A DNA stretch of 64,000 nucleotides from Diospyros lotus (taxonomy: Eukaryota; Streptophyta; Magnoliopsida; Ericales; Ebenaceae). A model generated the notes under the pieces. That model was not told where the DNA came from. It worked only from the letters and a program-made list of their open reading frames with translations, and made no database searches. Shown piece after piece: positions 56,000 through 64,000 of this stretch (position 1 is the first letter of the stretch; every line of letters starts with the position of its first letter). Location: positions 35,579,119-35,643,118 of the forward strand of contig NC_068350.1 in the NCBI RefSeq assembly GCF_014633365.1. Direction: 5' to 3'. The position numbers were made by a program, and so were the translations under genes.

Positions 56000-56709
56000 T
56001 ACGATGTTATTCTGCCAACAATAACCTGAACACATTGATACAAATTAAAGGTAAATAAAGGAATACTTTTGTGGACTCCTAACCCGGCAGTTTCAGCAAG
56101 TACTGTTAGTGTGTGGGGGCTAACAGTACGTATTGTTGGTATGCATTATTATAACTCTCACATAACAATATTTGATTATAGTGAAAAATATAATGGCGAC
56201 AGTTAACATAACTCTCATATTGAGAGTGAACTGTTATAAATTTCATATGTTCTTCATATTTACTTTAATTATTTTACTTCTATTATTTAAGATTAGGACT
56301 TTAATCCTAACACGTATTTGTATCCAACTCAAACATGAACATTAGATTTGCTAATGCAAGCGCGACAGCAACCACTGAAAATTTAGCTCCTGGCCAACTT
56401 TTTCTACCAGCACCAGAGGGAAATTAACAACTCCCTCAAAATTATGTCCTTTCAAGTCTGTGAAATTGTTTAGAAATCTTTCTGGTCTGAACATTTCTGG
56501 CTCATCCCATATCAATGGATCCTTGCCAATTGCCCAGATATTTATAAACACTACTTGTGTGCCCGCTGCTATATCATAACCCATTACTTTAACATTTTGG
56601 GTTGATTCTCTAGGAATTAGACGAGCCAAGGGTGTAAGCGCATTATTTCTTTAATTACATCTTTTAAATATGGAATTTTTTTCAAGTCATCCTCGAGTAT
56701 GGCTTACTT
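56000..56709 (-). pseudogene. P450 last-exon pseudogene, minus strand (copy B)
   Basis: [47 protein letters not shown] are readable (Trp kept where copy A has a stop). A 3-4 bp insertion near 56422 shifts the frame before the haem loop. The 5' side is cut by the gypsy LTR at 56710. Confidence 0.85.
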
Positions 56710-59030
56710 TGTAAGACCCCATTTTTTTCAAACGCGCATTAACATGGAATTTCGAAAATATTTTTTTTTTCAACATACACTCAATCTAAATCAAATCCCG
56801 ACAATTCCATTCTACCTTCTTAGCATATCAAACCTAAAATGAATAAGCTAAGACAGGTATATCATCACATCAGTGGAAGTAAGATCGAAATCTCAAATTT
56901 CACATAACTAAATTCACTTTATTCATAACATAGAAATCAAATCATCGTTTAACATAATATCTTCAAAACAAAATACATAGAGACTCACCTCTCAACAATA
57001 ACCACTAAACAGCTCAAACATAAACAAAATATACGCTAAAGATCGCCAACGTAAATAACGGCTTGATAACCTCTTTTCCTTTAACGCCGCTACTTTCACC
57101 TAAAACGTTTGAATATTCTAGAAACAAAATCCAAATTAAATGATGAATCATTTAAGTAAGAGTTCAAATATATTTTCATGAATATATGCAAGACTATGAA
57201 ACAAAAATCAACATATCCCGACATGATCCGGACTAAGAGAATCCCACATAGCATTTAACCCTAACTGAGAAAAATGCAATCTCTATAAAGACAACACAAC
57301 CTCATCGAAACATTGGCATAACACAATCCTGCTTAAGAAGGACAACCTCAACGCATGAACCCATGTATCACCCCTATATCATGTTAGACATTACGTTCTC
57401 ACTCAAAAGCATTACAGATCTCAACACAACCCTGGCCACAAGATGATCAACTCTATCCCCGGAATCAACGTCCACTTAGGCAATAATGTTATTTCTCAAA
57501 GTAATCTGAGGTGATGTCTACTCTCAGTCCCTCCACTTGAGCCAACATCCGGGGTGGTGTCCACTCTCAACCCTGTCACTTGAGTACCATAAGGTGAAGT
57601 CCATTTCAGCCCCATTCCAAATGGGTCACATAGCATTAATCCTTGGCACGCATCCCGAGTGTTATCACTCAAGTGCCACACACAAGTTGACAACCCACAT
57701 TCTACATAGACAACGCACAAACATGCCCATGCCACATATCATGATTCGATGCATCATGAAAATAACATTTCAATGTACACAATTTATATGACAAAATTCA
57801 ATGCATATGTATAAAACATTTTGGGACGAACCTCTCACATGAAAACAACCTACCGCAGGTCAAACCATTTGTATAAAACAAATCCAGTATTGGGTCGAAC
57901 AATCCAAAATAAAACCAAGTTTTAAGTAAGAACACTCATAGTAAATCAAGTTTGGGGTAAGAACCACTCACAATATAAACCGAATTATAGGGCGAACACT
58001 CACCTTGAATGTATCTCAGACCACCTTGAAGCTCGCGTCAACCTCGATATTTGTGTCAGTCCTCAAGTAATCGTACTAATGCTCAACCTCGAGCCTTAAC
58101 AGTCCTTAGACGTCATATTCATTCAAAAGAATATCAATATCTATTTTCACATAATTTTTCCTTTATTTCTTCATATTTTCCTTAATAATTCCTCAAACAT
58201 TTTCCTCAATAAATAATTCCTCACTAACTAATTTCTCAAATATTTTCTCAATTTTTCTACTACTGTAATTCATAAAATAATAATTTTAGAAAAAACCCAC
58301 TTGTCTTGACTTAGCCTCTCAGACATCCTCGATATGCGTGTCCTGACCTCGAAACACATGTCCGAATAATTTTCTGACTTTGACATACTCCTCTAGCGCC
58401 AAATTAATTCCTAAAATTTTTCAAAGATTTTTCACTATTTTTCTTCTTTTTCTTTTTCCTTTTTCTTTTTTTTTTCTTTTCTTCTTCTTCTCCTCTACCT
58501 CCTATGCGAATTGTCCCCATGCCCAGCCGCCCCACACCCGCCTCAGCCGGCCACCACTTTCCTCACCAATCGCTGCACCAGCCACCACCGACCTCGCCGA
58601 CCGCCTAGCCTTCGCCAGCCGCCCCTGTTCATTGTCCATCTCATGGCTATGGTCGCCACATGCTCACGGTTATGGCTACGCTTGCTGTTGTGGCCACTTC
58701 CGGCCACCCTCATGCAAATTATCGGTTCCTTCTTAAATTTGTTTGCCCCTGGACGTGGGAATTGATACCCCCGCCTCGTCGTGGCCCCTTTATTCTCATC
58801 ATCAGTTACTTCTTTCCCACGAGTAATCTCTCCATAATTCATTAGTTTCTTCTCAATATTCACCACTTTCATGACCGCTTCTCGAAAGGTATTCGTTTCC
58901 ACATAACTCATCCCCCGTCATAGCTCGTGTAACACCCTACTTTCTCGAGCGTGTTATAACTTAAGACAATTCTGGGATAATAAATTTTTTCCTTCAAAAC
59001 TAATGCTAAACAATATCATTCCTCATATCC
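56710..59030 (-). mobile_element. Degraded gypsy element (copy B)
   Basis: Counterpart of 19858-22190: LTR start TGTAAGACCCC (one base changed), gag piece VETNTFREAVMKVVNIEKKL at 58750-58911 minus, second LTR start at 58928. Confidence 0.6.
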
Positions 59031-59533
59031 ATCCCAAAATTTTCAATTTTAATTTTAATTATTTAATTATTTTTTAATTTTGCGACTATTTCTTAAAAAC
59101 CACTGCTAAATTCAATTTTTAATGAATTTTGCGATGATTTTGAAAAATTGTCCCAAAAGTTAATTTAATTTTAAGTTTAAATTATTTAATTATTTTTGAA
59201 TTTAGCGGCGGCTTCTCAAAAAATGCCGCTAAATTCAATTTTTAATAAATTTTGCGACGGTTTTGTAAAACCACCACAAATGTTAATTTAATTTTAATTT
59301 TAAATTATTTAATTATTTTTAAATTTAGCGACAGTTTTTTAGAGACCACCGCTTATAAATTCAATTTTATTTTTTAATTATTTAATAATTTCCTAAATTT
59401 AGCGGCGACTTTTTGAAAACTGCCGCTAAATTAAATGTTTTAATAAATTTTGATGCGGTTTTGAAAAAATCATTTTTTTTAGGTAGTTTTTAAAACTTTC
59501 ACAACAAAATCATTTTTTTTTTTTTTTGTAGTG
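59031..59533. mobile_element. Right end of a CACTA element (copy B)
   Basis: Counterpart of 22191-22699, ending TTTTTTTGTAGTG. The last subterminal motifs are shortened by a deletion near 59460. Confidence 0.75.
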
Positions 59534-61090
59534 TTTTCTATTTAGTAAGGAGATAGTTGTAAGCTAGCTATTATATATTGCTTGTTGCAATAAAAACAAA
59601 CATCAAAATTATTTTGCAACAACAATTCAGTTTGAATATTGAAGGTTTCTACTCCTTTTAATGAATTGAAAATCAATGATTTTTCTCTCCTTAACTCAAA
59701 ATGACAAAAATGCCCTCACCCAATTCACAAATTCACCACCTCTGCCCTTAGCCGCCTATTCTCTCTTCTGCCATGGTTGCCTCAAACAAACTCCACCTCA
59801 CCTCACCTCATCGTTGCCTTCGCCTCGCTGACTGCCGATGCATCCTCTTGTCACCCCTCTATAACGCTTCACGCAACCACCGTTGCATCCTGTTGTCGCC
59901 CCGCTGCAGCACCTTGTGCGATCACCGCTACATCCTGTCGTCACCTCACCGCAATGGCTCAACAGCATTAACTATAGCATACCAGCTGTTCGTGAAAATA
60001 CTTCTGTGAGTTCAATGTCAGGATCTTATGATCCAAAAATCATCAAGATTGATTTTCCTCATTACAAAGGAAAGAGAGATCCAACTATTTGGCTATGCAA
60101 GGCGAAACAATTCTTTCAACTACATGGAATCCTTATTCAAGATCGAGTTACACTAGCTTCATTCCATTTGGATGGTGATGCATACCTATATATGGTATCA
60201 GCTGCTGAAACAGGAACAGGGCATAGTCACTTGGGAAGAATTCAGGGACGGATTAAATGAGAGGTATGGGCCAAATCAGTTCCTAGATTTCTTTGTTACA
60301 CTAACTCCTTTACAACAGACAAGTTTAGTATAAGACTATCAGGATAAATTTGAGAAATTATTGGCTAAGGCAGGACCAATGGAGTAAATCCGACAAGTCA
60401 GCTGTTACGTGGGAGGCCTCAAAGAGTCTATTCGCATAGATGTTCAGGCTAATAAACCAAATACCTTTGTTTTCGGCTATTGGGTTGGCCCGATTATACG
60501 AAGCCCGTGATCTCACCTCATCCAAAGTTCTATCTACAGGTGAAGAAGTTCAAAATGGTCTGGTAACATGGTCAATCAAGAAATTAACTATAGAAGAGAT
60601 AAGGATAGGAGAAAGAAAGAATTATACTTCAAGTGTAATGAAAAATTTGGTCCTGGTCATCATTGCAAAAGGCTATTCATGATTCAAGCTTGCTTGAATG
60701 ATAGTGATGGGGACGATGATATGGACATTTATGGTGGAAATCATGAAGTTCTATGGCCGTCATAGTTGAATTAGACCTTTTTGGACAAGGGTGTTTTCAA
60801 GGGAGAGGGAGTTGATATAGTCCAGAAAAAATATATTTTAATTAATTTATTTTTATTTTCCTTTTTGAATTAGTCAGCCATGTATTTAGGAATAGGTTAT
60901 TAACTGTGGATTGTGCTTTGCTATTTAGTAGGGAAATAGTTATAAGCTAGCTATTATATATTCCTTGTTGCAATAAAAATAAACATCAGAATTATTTTGC
61001 AACAACAATTCAATTTGAACATTGAAAGATTTTGCTATTTTTAATGAGCTAAAAATCTTTTTTTTTTTCTCTCCTTGACTCAAAATAGGT
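59534..61090 (+). mobile_element. Gag-only gypsy element (copy B)
   Basis: 5' LTR part 59534-59700, gag 60004-60765, polypurine tract AGGGAGAGGGAG, 3' LTR from 60813. No CACTA insertion, so this copy shows the original join in gag. Confidence 0.75.
60004..60765 (+). pseudogene. Gypsy gag with zinc knuckle (copy B)
   Basis: YDPKIIKIDFPHYKGKRDPT, WLCKAKQFFQLH, SFHLDGDAYL, then a 4-bp insertion (CCTATATATGG against CCTATGG) near 60190 shifts the frame; ELYFKCNEKFGPGHHC (knuckle) lies at about 60630-60665. Decayed but colinear. Confidence 0.85.
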
Positions 61091-61474
61091 AAAGAAAAGA
61101 GTATTGTCTTTACATTTGCACCACTTTCTTATTTTACCTATATATTTGATTTCATAAAAGATGCCGTGAAAATTATATATATTTTTTGAAACTTGTCATG
61201 TCATGTGATATTGATCTATTTATGTATGCATAGTTTTTTCCAAAGCAACGAATTAAAGAAACAAATTCATATGTCCCTGTCACTATGGACTATGGGTGCC
61301 CATAATATCATTTTGTGTGGATTGAGATATACTTATCGTTGCATTGAGGCAATTTGCTACAAGAAGTGATGGCTTTTCTGTTTTCATTGTCAATCAATTG
61401 ATAAGAACAAACTTTTAAATCCAGATATCAATCAATCAATTGATATGTACCCGATCAATCCCGATCGATAGCCG

Positions 61475-61496
61475 CCCCCCCCCCCCCCCCCCCCCC
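61475..61496 (+). repeat. Run of 22 C
   Basis: Expanded from a short C-rich site still seen at about 25420. Length may be unreliable. Confidence 0.7.
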
Positions 61497-61609
61497 TTTT
61501 GGATTCAATTTTTTTTTTCCTTTTAAACTTTTAAATGCTATGTTTTATGTTGCTGTCACCCCAGTGTTTTTAAGTATTATCGTGGGCTGAAATTCCATTT
61601 GTCAGCTGT

Positions 61610-62223
61610 TGGGAAGAATAATAATAATTAAGAACAAAGGTATGCTTGGATGAGTGACAATAACAAATGGTCCCCCGCTACGTTCAGTATTGAACATCAA
61701 CATCTCTTCAATTTGACAACCTGTCCAAACAGGATCTGCATAATATTGGCCACAAAATTCATGAAGCACCTCTTGTCGATCTTAGCCATTAACCATCCGG
61801 AAGATGGAAAAGGTCTTCATTGATTTCGAACCTAATTATATTAACTGGCTAGATATAGAGATTACTATACTAATTAGGGCAAGTAGTCTATAATAATTTC
61901 AAACCTAATTAACTTGCTAGTTTCAAATTACGTTCGGCAGAGATACAAACAAAGCTTTACTTTGTTTTAAGTTCTTAATTAAAAAGCAAAACTAAGTTTT
62001 ACTCAAAATGCGTAACAAGTTGTTAGACAATTAGATTAACAATGAAATCAATTGTCAGCTCAAAGAATGTCGAAATCAAATACTTTATATCTGAGAATAG
62101 TGTACATAAAAATTATTTTTCAATATTTGGTTTAATTTTCATGTAAAAAAAATAATTTTCAAAAGAATATTTTGGATTCTTTGGTGTCAAGAAAGTATTA
62201 GTTTTTGAATTCTGAGTAACAAA
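61610..62223. repeat. P450 3'-flank module (copy B)
   Basis: Matches 25625-26250. The unidentified minus-strand frame carries a stop (TAG) where the others have GGCAAAG, so it is broken here. Confidence 0.75.
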
Positions 62224-63064
62224 TGTTGTTGCGGAAGATCAATTACCAAAGCAGAGGGTTAGTACAAATATAAGCAAAACCAAAGAGATATCGAAAACAA
62301 GTCAAGAATACAAAAGAGTAATAGTAAAAGAAACTCATTGTAAAATAACTCGTCAAGGCTCAGATCTGGGTCTGTCCAAATGTGTACCACCCAGGTAACT
62401 CCAGAAAATAGGGACATCAAGCCTCACGAAAGCACACAAGGAACAAGCGACGGAAACCTCAAATAGGAGCCCAAAACCCTTTCGGCCAGAACACCAAATC
62501 TTCTCCCCAAAACCACACAGGTTACATTCACCGCCAGATCCCCAAAGGAGCAAGAACGATCACTCAAATATAGGGCGAAGAACAGTCTAGAAAAGCTTAC
62601 CTCAAAAGGATCTACCGAACCAAATAAATACAAGCTACTCACCGATCGACTAGGGGCTTCCAAAGGAAAGGAAGACCCACTGCCATAAAAGGGAAGGACA
62701 AGCACATGAAGATCGGCTATCAAAGGAAGTATCGGGAGAGCAAAGAGGGAAGGAGAGAGAGATAGTTTGGTCGTCAAATGAGGGTAAAGAAGGCAAGAAA
62801 AAAGACTTAAATATGACGGAGCTAGGGCGCAGCTAATGGGCCATTTGGCTTGGGTTTGGGCTTGGGCTTGGGCTTCCTTAATCCTTGAGCAAATGGGCTA
62901 AGCCCATTTCTCCTCCAAATGCTTAATTAGGGTTTATGGCCCAACTTTTTAATAAGCTGCCAATGGGTGGTATATTGGACGGTACTTCAATCTCGGACCG
63001 AAGCCTATGAAGATAAATCCAAATATTCATCATAGCCTTGGGCCTCTTTCGGAAACAAAAAACA
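62224..63064. mobile_element. Solo-LTR-like insertion, 841 bp, TSD ACAAA
   Basis: TGTTGTTGCGG to AACAAAAAACA with ACAAA on both sides (62219-62223 and 63065-63069). Gene 1's flank near 26250 (CAACAAATGTC) is the empty site. TG/CA ends and a 5-bp duplication suggest a solo LTR; the superfamily is unknown. A minus-strand frame at 62424-62777 has no recognised domain. Confidence 0.72.
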
Positions 63065-63277
63065 ACAAATGTCTTAATTAGGAATAATCAAAACAGTACC
63101 GAGTGAAACGAGCGCCAAGGTAAATATAATTAATTATCTTAAATACATATATATAATAAATGCATATACATGATCAACCAACATAACACGAATATGAACG
63201 CAATAATACAACATTTATTTAGACATAACACAAACACGTATGTATATATATATATATATATATATGTTCTGCTGACA

Positions 63278-63883
63278 CTAACATGAACACATTGTTACAA
63301 CAGCTAATAAAGGAAGCTTTTTGCAGATTATTGACCCTGCAGCTTCACTCATGTCCAACTCCTCTACTCCTCTTGCAGGTAATGCGAAGTCAAACATCAA
63401 CATTAGATTTGCTAATGCAAGCTGAAGAACCGCTAATGAAAACTGAGCTCCTGGACAGCTCCTTCGACCAGCACCAAATGGAATCAACTCAAAATGATGC
63501 CCTTTAAACTCTACAGAGCTATGTAAAAACCTTTCTGGCTTGAAATCTTCAGGCTCATCCCATACCAATGGGTCCCTACCAATTGCCCAAGTGTTTATGA
63601 GCACTTGCGTACTGGCTGTTATATCATAGCCCATTACTTTCACATTTTGGGTTGATTCTCTAGGAATTAGAGGAGCTACAGGGTGTAAACGCATGATTTC
63701 TTTAATTATAGCTTGTAAGTATGGCATTTTTTTCAAGTCATCCTCAATTATTGCTTGCTTGCCTCTTCCTATTTCTCGCACTTCATTTTGGAGTCTCTTC
63801 ATGGATTTTGGATCTTTCAAGAGTTCTGCCATTGTCCATTCTAAAGTTGCATATGTAGTATCAACTCCACCTATAAACATATC
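63278..63883 (-). CDS. Cytochrome P450, CYP71A-like, gene 3 (last exon only)
   Basis: Last exon of a third gene; exons 1 and 2 lie beyond the window. It starts at a CAG|GATATG acceptor (63883) and encodes 201 residues: [12 protein letters not shown] (I-helix), EIMR (ExxR), HPVAPLIPRES (SRS5), [17 protein letters not shown]. Compared with gene 1 it has six substitutions and one residue deleted in PARGVEELD. Intact where visible; AATAAA follows at 63214-63219 (minus). Whether the whole gene works cannot be told from here. Confidence 0.88.
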   Translation of the reverse strand, partial: DMFIGGVDTTYATLEWTMAELLKDPKSMKRLQNEVREIGRGKQAIIEDDLKKMPYLQAIIKEIMRLHPVAPLIPRESTQNVKVMGYDITASTQVLINTWAIGRDPLVWDEPEDFKPERFLHSSVEFKGHHFELIPFGAGRRSCPGAQFSLAVLQLALANLMLMFDFALPARGVEELDMSEAAGSIICKKLPLLAVVTMCSC

Positions 63884-64000
63884 CTGAAAGAGGTACAAAT
63901 ATAATTTATTGAGTTTAGTAGAAAAGAAGATTTAAAAAGTAGCAATTTTGGAAAAATTATTTGGTTTCACTATACCATAGATTTTAAATAAATAAATGTT
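63884..64000 (-). other. Start of intron 2 of gene 3
   Basis: Matches 27060-27180 of gene 1. Confidence 0.8.

Larger units (their letters stand above)
50522..64000 (+). repeat. Segmental duplication of 13192 to about 27180
   Basis: Same order and orientation of CACTA/Helitron, copia gag and LTR, small frame, P450 C-terminus, minus P450 pseudogene, gypsy relic, CACTA end, gag-only gypsy, 3'-flank module and P450 last exon. The offset drifts between about 37.3 and 36.8 kb through indels, such as the absence here of the P450 insert at 17921-18300 and of the CACTA in gag, and the presence here of a solo LTR. The left edge lies inside the SINE-like sequence and abuts LINE sequence; the right edge is beyond the window. 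Confidence 0.93.

Overview
The window is nuclear DNA of a flowering plant, probably a eudicot. It shows GT-AG introns, A-type (CYP71-clan) cytochrome P450 genes, AT-rich spacers, and plant-type LTR retrotransposons, CACTA, hAT, Helitron, MITE, LINE and tRNA-like SINE sequences. There are no bacterial-style operons and no CRISPR, rRNA or tRNA genes. The species cannot be named from sequence alone.

The genes that matter form a small CYP71A-like P450 family on the minus strand. Gene 1 (26451-28611) and gene 2 (36912-39382) each have three exons and read as full-length enzymes of about 513 and 509 residues. Gene 3 (last exon 63278-63883) runs off the right edge. Around them lie broken P450 pieces on both strands: 18008-18414 plus, 19150-19857 minus, 32487-32591 plus, 39925-40868 minus, 55160-55264 plus and 56000-56709 minus.

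Layout: 1-8475 is the 3' part of a Ty3/gypsy chromovirus (pol with two stop codons, then the 3' LTR) with a complete non-autonomous CACTA element (2973-7254) nested in the LTR. 8476-9426 is old repeat. From 9427 to about 16.45 kb a copia (SIRE-like) LTR appears to be split by a hAT element (9625-12294, itself holding a CACTA remnant) and by a CACTA element (12865-15820, itself holding a Helitron and a tRNA-like SINE sequence). 16.46-25.1 kb carries a copia gag and LTR, P450 pseudogenes and two degraded gypsy elements. 25.6-28.7 kb is P450 gene 1. 29.2-36.9 kb is a mosaic of a gypsy LTR relic, a CACTA fragment and repeated modules from the P450 3' flank. 36.9-40.9 kb is gene 2 plus a MITE-split P450 fragment. 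40.9-50.5 kb is a LINE split by a near-complete but decayed gypsy element (42616-50446, target duplication ACACC).

From 50522 to the right edge the window repeats 13192-27.2 kb in the same order and orientation. This is a segmental duplication of more than 13 kb that carries the P450 gene, its pseudogenes and all the nested transposons. A third, shuffled partial copy lies at 31783-36330. The locus is therefore a P450 cluster growing by segmental duplication. The shared and private insertions (a solo LTR at 62224-63064, truncated at 35094-35730 and absent at gene 1) allow the order of events to be partly reconstructed. The paralogues differ most at functionally informative places: the I-helix acidic residue (Asp to Gln in gene 2) and substrate recognition site 5.
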